Part shown: positions 1 to 11,287 of the stretch, piece after piece
Position numbering within the stretch: the stretch's first letter is position 1
How the letters are laid out: every line of letters begins with the position of its first letter
DNA from: Lithospermum erythrorhizon
Taxonomy: Eukaryota; Streptophyta; Magnoliopsida; Boraginales; Boraginaceae
Direction of reading: 5' to 3'
Assembly: GCA_019722365.1 (NCBI GenBank)
Contig: JADFUC010000501.1
Location: forward strand, 2,170,001-2,234,000
Length of the DNA: 64,000 bases
Notes under the pieces: model-generated
What the model was told of the DNA's origin: nothing
Database searches by the model: none
The model's input: only the letters and a program-made list of their open reading frames with translations
Program-made: the position numbers and the translations under genes

Positions 1-526
1 CATCTAATATGAGCGTTAAAATTTTATTGAATAATTTAATTATTTTCTTCTATTCAGCTAAGGTTAACTGAATTTAACTGGCCCTTTTTAGTTTTGAGAA
101 AAATAAATAAATTAGGGCATATTAATGTTATGCGTTTGTGAAACCGAGTTAATTCGAGTCTTTGTTCACGACTTCACGTGCAAGATATACATTAACATCG
201 ACTTGCCTCAATGCCTTTGAAGAGGCTCCTGCCTAAGCGGGCTAAGGAGTGGTCGGATAGTACGGAGCCCTACCGCTCATGTGCAAGATATATTCGGATA
301 TAATTCAACCTTTTTTGTATATTAAAAACTGGCTTAAGATATGCATATGCATAGTTTGTGGTGGGGTGGGGGGTGTACTTTGTTTGGTGGTTTCAAGAAC
401 TTTTACATAATATAATCTGTTCGAATGTGTTTCTACTGGATGTTTTTATTTTATTTTGTTTCTATTGTCTGCCTGTAAATATACGATCGATGATATAGCG
501 GGTTGGAATCATATGAAGGTTGGTAG
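1..526. other. 5' flank of the DCD gene
   Basis: No gene is recognised. The stretch is AT-rich with a short GC-richer patch around 200-290. The sequence GTGCAAGATATA occurs twice, near 178 and near 281. A TAG immediately precedes the ATG at 527 in frame, so the downstream gene cannot extend upstream without an unseen exon. A non-coding leader exon here is possible but not visible. Confidence 0.5.
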
Positions 527-3500
527 ATGGTACGCAGTAAGAAAGCAAAGGCAAAAGGAGCGACTGCCAAGTCTAGACGAAAAGCTAAAGATGCATCCAT
601 GACTCCTCAATCTGAAGCAAGTGTTTCCAGTTCAGTGATGACTGGAACAACAGTGGAGGACGGAATCGATGAAGCGGAACTCCTGAACAATGAAGAAGAT
701 GTCAAGGAAGTTGGAGGTTATCAAGATACCGGGGCAGAAGTTTCTGCTGGTGAAGAGAATGCCAATGAAGAACAGTTGGGGCAAGGTAGTGGTATTATTG
801 CAACAGAAACCATGAATACGAACGAGCACGAGAAAGAAGAGGCAATCAATGAAGAGAATGACAATATAGATTGTTTCATGGAAGAACCCGCAAATATCAC
901 AATGGAGGTCATGAATTGTGATGCAGATGGGAACGAGGTGGGAACAGAGGTACAACCACTCATTATGCTTAATGAAGTTGATCAATGGTTTGTTACACCC
1001 ACCGAATTGAATGAGGTAAAAGTGTTGGCTGAAGAGAATGCCACTTCAGGATGCTTGGGCGATGGTAATGTAACTGTGACAGTAGGAGACGATGTAGAAG
1101 AAATTAATGAAGAAAATACTTTTCATAAAGAAAATTGTGGAGAGGACACAAATGTAGATGAAGATAGGATTGCAGATGATACAGAAAATGAAGACGAGGA
1201 GAAGGAAGAGGAAGAAGAATACGGAGAAGAAAAAAATCGAATGGATGAAGCGGGAGAAGAAAATGATCTAGCTGACACACATTTAGAAGATGAAATTCAT
1301 AATGGAGGTGAAGATATTGTCGTTGGAGAAGGGAATTGTCAGGGAAATGTCAAGGAACTTCATGTAGAGGAAGAAGAGGATGTGGTGGAGGCTGGAGAAA
1401 ATAATCTAAGAATTAAAGTGGAGGAAACACATGCCGTTGTAGAGATTGATGGAAAAACTACTGATAGTAATGGAAATAAGAAGGATGTAGCAGGAGAAGT
1501 AAATTGTGAAGGAGTTATCGAACAGAAAGAAGAGGGAGTAGAGAGGTTAACAAAGCAGAATATAAAAAGATCAAGAAAAAGGATCAGAACCTCAACGATT
1601 ATGGCCAGATCGGCTGGAAAATTGGCTCTTAAGAGCCGTGATGGACCAAGTGAGAAAAAACTTAAACAGGGAGTGAATGAAGATCCAAAAGGACATAAAA
1701 ATGGTGTACCTAATATAGACAATGCTAAAAATAGTGTTGCATATAAAAATAAAGGTAAGCAAAAAGTCGGAATTCATGTAGGAGATAGGGGAGGAGAAAA
1801 AGAACAAGTAAATATAGAGAAGAAAGTGGGAGAAAGCTCTAAGAAGAAAACAAAAGGATTGAAACAAAAGAGCAGATCTGGCCCTCTGGTTGAGGAATCC
1901 TTGGTGAAGGTAGCCTCTGAAATTGAAGGTATATCGGGGTCGAATAAGAAAAATGGGTTGTTGAAGACTGACACCAAAGGAATGATTTTCATGTGCAGCT
2001 CAAAGACAAAGCCGGACTGCTATCGATACAAGGTGCTTGGGTTGCCTGCGGGAAAGAGAGAGATGGTAGAAAATATTTTTAAAGGGATGATACTGTTTTT
2101 GTATGATGTTCAGAAGAAATTGTTGTATGGGATATATAAAGCTGCAGCTGATGGTGGTTACGATATTGAACCTGAAGCTTTCAATTCAAAATTTCCAGCA
2201 CAGGTTAGTTTATAATAATTCTTTTTAATAACTTTAATGTTTATATAAGGGACATTATCTGCTAATTGTTAAGAGTAAAGATTGACAAGCACCTGACTGT
2301 ATCACTTGCTTCTAAAGTTTTGAATCACTAAATCGCAAAAAGCTAAGTATTATTTAGTCTTATTGGAAGTGAAAGCTGCAAATGAAAAGGATAATAACTC
2401 ATCAAAAAGAGTAAAAGCATAATCACTTGAGAAGCACTAAGCCATACTATTCAAATCCTGCTACCGTAATCTCTTATGCGATGGTATCAATGAATAGAAT
2501 GATGCAACTCTAAATCAATTGAAATGTGGCCAAATAATGAAAACGAGTTAGATTGTTGAGTAGATTGTGCAAAGTGATTGAATGTGGGCCTGTATCTATT
2601 CAATGTTATTTGGTATGAAAATTTATTAGATTTTTTTTCTTTTGTAACATCTATATATATGTTTTGTTATGATTAAACAACGGCAATGCCTATTCCAATA
2701 AGCTGGCCCTGGTAGCCCAAGCCTATACTTGTCGCTGCATAAAGATACTGTAGTTTTTCGAGTTTCTTATATAGTATATAAATAGATATATGACACAAAT
2801 ATTCAGAATACTTGTAACCATTTAGTTAAATTTTCATTACTCAGACAAATTAAAGTAGTTAACTAAATTAATTATTAACATATTAATTATAAAGTTCTGC
2901 ATTCATAGAAATAGATTAAATGTAACATATTCTTATAAACAAATTATAAGTTCATTATAAACAAAAATAAAGAATCAAGTAAAAATATAAAACATAAATC
3001 GTCAACTAAAGTTAATTATAGAAACATAAATTAAAAACTAGAATTAAAAAATCAAAATTAAAATATAAAATCAAATTATAGACCGCATAGCGTCGAGGTA
3101 ACTTCATTTATTTCGTGGTTTAGAAGATTGATAATAAAACGAGTGTATAAAGTTAAAAGCAATGGGAACGGAGGTGTTTGTGAGAAAATGAAAGGGTTGG
3201 AAAGCTGTTATGAAAAAGCCAGTTTCGAGATTGACCAGAGTGCTTAAAACAAGATAATAAACCGGCTCCCAAATTTTCGGTATAGCCAAGGAGTCAGCGA
3301 CGCCGCTATATCGAAATAGCGGCATTTTGGAGTCCACCCGACGCGATTCCAATACTATAGCGACACCGTGGAACAGCGGAGAGCGCCATTATTCACAACC
3401 ATTTGACATCTGGATTATGATTGAGTGCTTGATTGTGCCAGGTTCGCTTTGATATTATTGAGGATTGCTTGCCACTGGAAGAGGAGAAGTTCAGCAAAGT

Positions 3501-4646
3501 CATCAGAGCCAATTATTTCACTCGGAACAAATTTGATTGCCAATTGAATTCTGGACAGGTCACCACCGTCTTCTCTATTTTGTTGCTGTTGCTGTTGCTT
3601 GTCATTTTAATTTGACAGTATTCAACTTCAGACTTGTTACTTGTCATTAATACCTCATGAAATTTTAGGTGGAAAACTTGTGTAAGCTTTTTCGAGCATC
3701 TATTAAAGATGTGAAATCCGAAAGGCGTAAAAGTCTTTCAGATAGAGCTTTTAGAAGTGCGCGAGAGAAAGCGAACTTGAAGTCAGCACCGGCTCTGTTT
3801 GTAGCTGAAAGTCCTAAGGCGAGGCGACCTCTAGCGAGAAAAGAACGCCATCGTCGCGAGCGTCCTGTACGTAATGAAGTCGGTTCCTTGCCTCGGCGGC
3901 CCGTTCGACTTTCGCAAGCCACTGCTTCGTCCTTTGCTTATGAAAGGACCTTGAACAGGGAGGTTTACAGGGGAGAACCATCTGTTGCTCATACTGAAAT
4001 CTACAGACAGCAGCCATTGTTGGAGCCTCGTGATACCTACAGAAGGGAACTGTCGTTGGAGCGTCGTGATACTTATAGTCCGGACAAGTATTTGGAGCAC
4101 CGTGGTACTTACAGACAGGAGCGGTTGCTGGTTCCTAGGGATTTGTACCGAGTGGAGCAGCCACAATTGAGGGCCAGAGATTCCTTCAGGCAGTATCCAG
4201 TATTGGAGAGGGATTACGACCTGGAACCATTAGCAGAGCACAGGGCTTACAACCTGGATCCATTAGCGGATCACATGGATTATGACCTGGAACCATTAGC
4301 AGAACGCAGGGATTATTCCTTGCAACCATTACCGGAGCGCCATGATCCTTATAGGCTGCACGGCTCATTATTGGATCATCAAGAAATTTACAGAAACGAG
4401 CCAGTATTAGAGCGTCAAACTCGCCAACTTAATCTGGAACCTAGAGACCCGTACAGGAGAGAAAGAGAAGTCCTTGTTCCACGTCGAGATCACTCTGCCT
4501 ACAGCGGTGGTGTATATTCTACTGCCCAACCTCTCCGAGCAAGAATGGCACCTGAATCCCGTGCTGTTGGTCTCACCACCATGTATCCTTCTTCTGTAGA
4601 GGCAGAACCCCGGTATTATTCTCGTCGGCCAGTTTATCGGTTGTAG
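527..4646 (+). CDS. DCD-domain protein (development and cell death domain)
   Basis: Exons are 527-2203, 3442-3558 and 3669-4646, all phase 0 with GT-AG junctions, giving 923 residues. Residues 1-480 are extremely acidic (runs of Glu/Asp between about 190 and 330), followed by a Lys-rich basic stretch. The DCD domain starts at G485 (GMIFMCSSKTKPDCYRYKVLG) and continues across exon 2 (FDIIEDCLPLEEEKF, NYFTRNKFDCQL) into the start of exon 3 (VENLCKLF), so it is split over three exons. Exon 3 then encodes an Arg-rich tail with about a dozen degenerate repeats of the form PLxE-RRDxYRRE. DCD proteins are plant-specific and linked to stress and cell-death responses in known members such as NRP; the biochemical role of this long acidic/repeat subtype is not established. 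The ATG at 527 is preceded by an in-frame TAG. No signal peptide or membrane segment is seen. Confidence 0.88.
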
Positions 4647-4882
4647 ATCTTGATCTAGGTCGTTCAAATACGCTCATGAACATGGCATCAGTTCCCTTGT
4701 TCAGCTCTGCACCGTATGAAGCAATGCCATATTTGCTCAGCACGCTGTTAAGTCATAAGTGCGAATAAGCATTAAGCTCATCTTGGTCTATTTATTTTCT
4801 CTTTATTGTAAGTCGTACTTTTGATTATCATGTCTCCAGATTCACTTTAAACTCTTGGTTATGTTTATCACTTTCGTTGGCC

Positions 4883-4888
4883 AATAAA
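4883..4888 (+). terminator. Candidate polyadenylation signal of the DCD gene
   Basis: A canonical AATAAA lies 237 bases after the stop codon, in a T-rich context. This is a motif match only. Confidence 0.4.
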
Positions 4889-5280
4889 AGTAAGCGTCTG
4901 TATTTTGTATTCTTTGATTGATCAAACTATATGCTATCATTATGTTCCAGAGTTCTGCCTGACGGAAAATTCAAAAATTGTTCGAATTTGGCTTCGTTCG
5001 TCTTTTTTCCAAATACTAGCTAACGGCGCCTCGCTAATTATTGCTCATCTAAATATGACTAACTGCACTTTGTATCAGTTTACATAATTCATTTAACTTC
5101 AAAACGATGAATAGCTTCAGATAATAAGCTGCAATATACCTAATTATCAAGTGTAATTGGCAATACAATTTATTACACTTACCCATTACAAAAGTTTGCT
5201 CAATTAAAAGCTTGAGCCGCTTAAACTTAGTTGAATTATCAAAATGTATTATCTTATAATTTTAGCGAATTACTAATTTA
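4889..5280. other. AT-rich spacer without recognised gene
   Basis: No conserved protein, RNA or transposon signature was seen. Several stop-dense AT-rich tracts only. Confidence 0.4.
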
Positions 5281-6660
5281 AAGACCCTATCCTCGAATGA
5301 TCGATCAAAAATATTATCTGTAGTTTTTATTAAATAATCGAGTATTAATTTATCGAAGTTTATATTGAAGCTGAGTAATTGCAAAAAAAAAAAAAGAACT
5401 AAAAGACACTAATTATTAATTTAGCACCTTATCTCAGCCTGACGCAAAAAATAGTATCTGTAGAGTTTATTAAATAATTGACCCGAGTCGGACTCGCGAA
5501 AATATTTATATTAGAAAAGTTTATTAAATAATCGACTATTAATTGAGCTGTTAATTTAGATGATAATTATAAAAGAAAAAGTGGAAATGAAAAAAAACCT
5601 CCTAATTATTAATTTAGCATCCTATCCTCTACTAGTGGACCCACTAAAAAAAGATTATCTTATAGCTTTATTAAATAATCGAAAGAGATAATTATCGAAG
5701 TTTCAAAAAAAAAGGTTAAACATACGACCATGCGCAAACTCAACTCACAAGGCCAAAAAAAAAATAAACGAAGACCCTATTCCTCGAATCGCATTTGCCA
5801 AAATATTACGTTAGAAATGCTTATTAAAGAATCGAGATTTATTTATCGGCTTTCTACAGTAGCTGATAATTGCAAAAACAATAAAAAAAAGGAACGAAAA
5901 AACACGATTGTTAATTTAGCACCTATCCCTCGAATCGCTTCTAAAAATATCAGACAGTAATTTATTAAATAATCGACATAATTTATTGGGTTTAAAAAAA
6001 TTGAAAAAAGCAAAAAAAAAAGGCCACGCGATAGCATCCTATCCTGAATCGACTCTGGCCAAAAAATATTCATTCGTGGTAGCTTTTATTAAATAATCGA
6101 CCCGAGATCTTATTACGCTGTAAAATATTATATTAGATTATTAAAGAATCGGGTTATTAATTTTATCTGGGCTTTCTACTCTAGATAATAATTGTAAAAA
6201 AAAGGGAATGAAAAAAAGAACTCGAATTATTAATTTAAAGACTCATTCCTCGAAATGACTGGGCCAAAAATATTATCTTAAAGATTATATTAACTAATCT
6301 AGTATTAATTTATCGAGTTTAAAAAAAAAAATTGGCCAAACATATGACCATGCGTGAAACACAACTCACAAGGCTAAAAAAATCACTTATCCTCGAGTAA
6401 ATAAAAATATTATTTTAGAAATAAGCATAAAGTTAATCGACTATCTATTTATCGAGCTTTCTACAATAAGCACGACATAAAAAATAAAAAGCGAACAAAA
6501 ATTTAATTATTAATTCTGAAGACTTATCACCGAATCGAGAACGAAAAAATTATTATCTTAAAAATTTATTAAATAATCTCAAGATAATTTATCGAGCTTC
6601 AAAAACAAATTTAAAAAAAAAACAAAAAAAACATGACCACGCACGTGGCCAAACATATGA
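5281..6660. repeat. Degenerate tandem repeat, about 125-155-bp unit
   Basis: The phrase TTATTAAATAATCGA and close variants recurs near 5327, 5467, 5521, 5668, 5821, 5962, 6087, 6141, 6290 and 6566. Spacing is mostly 125-155 bp, with two short 54-bp steps. Each unit also carries a poly-A run followed by AATTATTAATTTAGCACC-like and CCTATCCTCGAATCG-like phrases and an AAAAATATTATCT phrase. A second phrase, CATATGACCATGCGTGAAAC, recurs near 5721, 6342 and 6654, which suggests a higher-order unit. Units are only partly conserved, so the array is old. Confidence 0.75.
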
Positions 6661-6802
6661 CCATGCATGCATGAAACACAATAACTCACGAGGCTCTTTA
6701 TAATAATAGAATGATAATGCTTGATGTGCTTTATTAATTAATATTATCCTTTAGTCACGAAATGGGGCAACAGTTTGATAGAATCCCTCAATAGTCAAAG
6801 TT

Positions 6803-7005
6803 TCTGACAAATTTAACAATTTTTCTTATTTCTCCATTCCTAAACGATGTAGATATTTTAATTTTTTACTGTTAAATGAATGAGTTAATCGCTTGAACGT
6901 TACTCACATTTTAAAGAAAAACTACTCGATCCCTCCCTCCGCCAATACGAGGAGCAGCGTTCCAATAATTCCATCGATATGTACTCCCTCCACCAATCAC
7001 TGCTC
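6803..7005. repeat. Left member of a dispersed direct repeat pair
   Basis: Shared with 14575-14765 in the same orientation. Matching phrases in order are AAATTTAACAATTTTTCTT, AAACGATGTAGA, TTAATCGCTT and TCCAATAATTCCATCGATAT followed by GTACTCCCTCCACCAATC. The 'ACTCCCTCC' end resembles Stowaway-type MITE termini, so both may be decayed MITE-derived pieces. The two copies bracket about 7.6 kb that includes the copia and Mutator-like insertions. Confidence 0.6.
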
Positions 7006-7689
7006 CATGTAGTTATCCTAAGTGCCTGACTATTCTAACAGAGTCACATGCATACAAATCATTTTGTAAACGCTTACTCTACGTATCACAACATTGATAA
7101 TTTTCATATAGGTAAAATCATAAGAATAACATAATGGTCACCTTATGTCTTGTAATATAATGAAGACTATTTATGTTATTATTATTTTAAGCATTATATA
7201 TATACATATCGTGAAAAACGTAAAACGGTAGGATTTAAAATCTCATGTTGTTCTCAACAACGGTCAGACTTATTAATTCAACAACAATTTTCTTCGCTTT
7301 AACATCTTACTTCAAGCATCGTATTTGGCATCCACGTATTGAACCTTTAGTTATCCTATCATTTTCCTTAACATTTGGGTACGTTAATAATGATCGAGGG
7401 AAACGCAAGTTCTTAGTTTCCTCCGTGATATCGCACTTCTACATGCGGATACACATAACCAAGAGTGCAACTGACGTCGCTACATCTATCAAGTTCTCGA
7501 ATTGTAATAACGACACCCCAAGAGCGACGATATTCGAGCATGAACATATAATTTTTCGATTGAGCATGCCTCAAAGACACAATATACGCTCGGCACCAAT
7601 AATATGCTCCCCGCGATCTCCTCATAATATTTTTACCGCGATCATATGTTCCCATCCATAACATTCATTTCAAAGTTCTTTCAGAGATA
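7006..7689. other. Spacer without recognised gene
   Basis: An open frame of 138 codons at 7245-7661 exists, but its translation shows no recognisable family, low-complexity bias or splice context, and I do not call it. No RNA or transposon structure was seen. Confidence 0.4.
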
Positions 7690-7793
7690 AATGTCCACAT
7701 CTTAGACATAAGACGTTTAGTAGTTTAATTGAATTCATTTCAATGTCCACATCCTAGACATAAGACGTTTAGTAGTTTAATTTAATTGTTTCC
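7690..7793. repeat. Two-copy tandem repeat, 52-bp period
   Basis: AATGTCCACATC begins at 7690 and again at 7742. Each is followed by (C/T)TAGACATAAGACGTTTAGT and AGTTTAATT. The paralogous block at 35757 carries only one copy, so the duplication is specific to this block. Confidence 0.7.
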
Positions 7794-7866
7794 CTTTTTA
7801 GATAGTGTGTCAAAGTAAATAATGTTAATAGACTAAGCGTATCTTTAGCTGGCATATAAAATAATA

Positions 7867-9320
7867 GGTTAATTTGGTCATTGGCCTAATGCATTATCGT
7901 TATCTTATCAAGCCGCTCGACTTCGACATCTCATTACCATGCCGATAACTTCCACTTTGCTGTGATTGCCCCTCAACCTTTTTTCTACATTTAAACGTAC
8001 ATAAATTCATTTAACATGTGTAAAGAAATAATTACATAAATTATTAGATGCGCGAGGTACATTTTAAAATAATTAACATTCGGTGTTCTTTTATAATAAT
8101 TAAAAAGATTACACAATTTCTGATTTTACCCCCTTTCTTCTCCAAACCATCCCACCAACCTCACATACCCCATCACCCCTAACCCCAACCATCACCACCA
8201 AACACCATCATCGCCCCATCAAAGACCATTAATTAAGAAATCAAAAAGCTTCAACATCGATGAAAGTTCGACCACACTTGCCGGAGAAGACGACTTTTTC
8301 CGGGCGCAACCTTAACATCTCCGACCAAAAACTCACTTCCGAAACCCCCAAAGTTAATGAGTCATCTTTAAACCGAAATGCCTTTATTTTAACCGATTTC
8401 AACCCTTTCCTTCCGCTAAAACAAATTCAGCAAGAAAACTCCAAGAACACTTCAATCCCAACCACATCCGGCTCAAAACGTGGACAAGTTTGCTTGAATT
8501 ACCAAGCGACTTTCGACAATCAAAGAGTATTTCATATTTTAAAGCAGATTCCCAAAAGGAACTCACCATAATCAAACCTTCAAAATCCCCATCACACTCA
8601 CAAAGTTCTCTCCACTGGAATCCACATCCATACGGCTTTCAACAGACGGCACGCGGCGTCAGATTTCTTTATTATGTTCAACTCCATGTACCCCCATTTT
8701 ACCGAAATCGCTTCAAGCGGCCAAAAGATGGATGTTTTAGTAAGAGGATAGTGATACGGGGCGAAGTTGATGATGATGACGTGGAAGGGTAGTCGATTCA
8801 AGTATAACGCATACCCAAATAGTGTTTTTAGGCATAAAATTACTATAATGCCCAATTTATTTTGAAGTGTAGTGATTGAAGAATTTCAATTAAGGGCAAA
8901 ATAGTCATTTCACCAATTTTGTTCATCGCTCATGCCCGGCAGGGTAGTCATGCCACAAAGAAAAAAATGATGCTCGTAAGAAAGTCAAGTGAAAAGCTTT
9001 GCGTGGTGGTGTGGTACATTAAAAAGAAAGCCATGATTTTATTCTAATTATATATAAAATATTTAAACGCGCTCTATTACTTTGGGCCTCTATACTTTAA
9101 GGTAAAATGTTAGTGATGCATTAGTCATTTAAGCTTTTTTAAATTTAAAAGACGAATTTTAAATGCGAAAAACGGTTAAGCGAGGCAATCCCGACAACAA
9201 GGAAGTTCAAAGAACTCGACAATAAGTAGGTTTCAAAAGTATACCGACAAGATGACAAAGCTCGGTGTAAGACTTCGACCAGATAACGATAAGCATTGCG
9301 TACAAATCCACCAATTAGCC
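7867..9320. mobile_element. Mutator-like non-autonomous DNA transposon with 9-bp TSD
   Basis: The 1454-bp segment is bordered by the perfect 9-bp direct repeat AAAATAATA (7858-7866 and 9321-9329), the target-site duplication length typical of Mutator-like elements. Its ends are inverted repeats of roughly 42 bp: the left end starts GGTTAATTTGGT and the right end, read on the minus strand, starts GGCTAATTGGTG; both then contain AATGC(A)TTATCGTTATCT. The paralogous block near 35857-35866 reads straight through with one target copy, which is an empty site. No transposase is seen. Inside is an open frame of 103 codons (8260-8571) preceded by a C-rich leader, possibly a captured gene fragment as in Pack-MULEs, but I do not recognise its protein. 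Strand of origin is undefined. Confidence 0.85.
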
Positions 9321-9789
9321 AAAATAATAATATGTCTGGGAAATGACCGAGATTCAACGTTAGACTACTAATATTAAACTTATTTGAATACCGTGGTCTA
9401 ATTGATAAATAAAATGGCTATAGTCATAATGTAAAATAATAATGTATCATGATTCTGTGACCAGATAATAATTCGGATTGCATTCAATTAAATTTGATCC
9501 TCCCTTATACTATTTCTTTTGTCTCAAGACAATTCCCTGTACCTAATTTTATACTAAAATATATGTAAGAAACGATTATATTACCCATAAAACGCATTAC
9601 CAAAATCTAATTATTTTATCTCTACATTATACAAATGTGTTAGACAAAACGCTGAATTCGCTTATATTATAAATTTTACAATTACATTTTAAACGAATTA
9701 TTTTGTCTCCCTAACATTAAACAAAAGATGGTAATTCAAAACAAGCCACATTTTGGGCTTGAGATTTTGAGTGATATCAAAACAAATCC

Positions 9790-10080
9790 CCACACTTTTC
9801 TTTCAAAGATATCACACCCCTCTTTCTTTTCAACACCCCACCCTTACCCCACCACCACCCCTCGATTGCCCCCCACCCTAAACCTCCCCCCCCACCAAAT
9901 TCCCATCACCCACAACCCCTTCCCCCACCGCCCCCACCACAACCACCCCCCACCACTCCACCCACTATAACCATCGAAACCCCCCACCCCTACCACCATC
10001 ACCCCTTCTCTCCACTTAACCCCCATTCCTCCCCTCATAAGCAACCTCAACACCACCACCCACAGCCTCTATTACTAACC
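9790..10080. other. C-rich asymmetric tract (G-rich minus strand)
   Basis: Over about 290 bp the plus strand is dominated by CCCC and CCA runs and nearly lacks G. The minus strand therefore carries several runs of three to seven G separated by short loops, compatible with G-quadruplex folding. An 80-codon proline/histidine-rich frame across it (9728-9970) is a composition artefact. The paralogous block has a less extreme C-rich counterpart at about 36500-36830. Confidence 0.5.
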
Positions 10081-10848
10081 ACGAACCAGGTCATCACCAT
10101 TTTAAATTTTTTGCTAACATTTCTGAAATGCTCTTTTCCATCACTACTCCCTACCTCTAAGTTCTTACCCCTCCATTTTCTCTCCATCACTAACCACACA
10201 CCACCATCATTAGTTCAATCAACAACAAAATTGCAGAAATCAAAATTGCAAAAAACACGACTCGTATTCTTAATCATAGAATCAAAACATACCAAAGAAT
10301 TGATATTCTTAATTTATTTATTTTCTTTTAGTCTTAATCAAATTGCCCAAAATACCAATCTCATTTATTTTCTTTTTAGTCTCGATTTCCCCAACGAGAA
10401 ACAGCGGCTCCAACTTATAGTATCGCCGATTGCAAAAGTTGGATACGGATATAAGTACCTCCTAAATGAACTTCTTAATCCTTCGAGCATGCGATCGGTG
10501 GTTTGGCGCGCTTCTATGTGTTGCATGTAGAGCATGAGCCATGTTGAAATAAGAAATACTGGGGTCTTATCATAACTATGTAAAAATATTTCAAAACGCG
10601 CCTCTATTCTTTTCGCTAAGCTAAGGTAAAATAGTCATTTTAATCAAGTTTAAAGCGTGGAAAATTAGGCTCCAGGCCCTCGAAAACAACGATTGTTCCA
10701 AAGGCCTGTGGAGACAAGATAGTGGCCCCAAGCCAGTAAAAAGACAAGTCAAGTGACCACATATAAAATTACGCTGATAAGCCACAAAAGGTTTCGCCAA
10801 AAAGCCTAAACAATGAAGACACGATTCAATAAAGCCTTGACCGCTATG

Positions 10849-11287
10849 GTTTCAAACGCCTCTAATTTAAGTTTGTTAAAGCCCCTCACATCTAAAGCTA
10901 GGAGTTTAATTTCACAATGTATCCTATAAAAAAGTGCCTTAGCTCTAGAAGTTTTTTTCGCATCAATAGTTAGCGGGTTTTGTTATATTAATGTAACCTC
11001 AACTATTCAAGAAAACTTTTATAAGATGTCCTAGTAATTCTATTCTAGGAATATCAGAAGATAAGAATTTACTGCTCTCACAGAATGACTACACATTCGG
11101 TGAGTTATTAGTTTTCATTTGTAACTGTATTCCTCCATTTGTTATAAAGGAAATTTCTCATGGCCAAGGCCATGACGCTTCAAACACGCTGGCTGGATAC
11201 CACGTAAAATCTCGTATCTTTCCTTTAAGTCTTTGACTTAATCGCTAGTCCGCATTTCGCTATAACAAACACGTGTTCGTTATAACA
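10849..11287 (+). repeat. 5' LTR of copia copy 1
   Basis: About 439 bp, aligned with the 5' LTR at 37482-37911. Shared phrases are TCAATAGTTAG, GGGTTTTGTTATATTA, CCTCAACTATTCA and the end ..CGTTATAACA. Its first bases (GTTTCAAA) correspond to TGTTGAAA of copy 2. Confidence 0.65.

Noticed and set aside
3240..3400. GC-rich patch with GCCGCTATATCGAAATAGCGGC palindrome-like core in DCD intron 1
   Set aside because: Imperfect, single copy, no TSD or TIR defined; not enough to call an element.
7245..7661. Open frame of 138 codons on the plus strand
   Set aside because: No recognisable domain, no splice or promoter context, and it lies in repeat-rich DNA; likely chance.
8260..8571. Open frame of 103 codons
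   Set aside because: Lies inside the Mutator-like element; not recognised as a protein. Mentioned only as a possible captured fragment, not as a gene.
9728..9970. Proline/histidine-rich frame of 80 codons
   Set aside because: Produced by the C-rich tract; no conserved feature.
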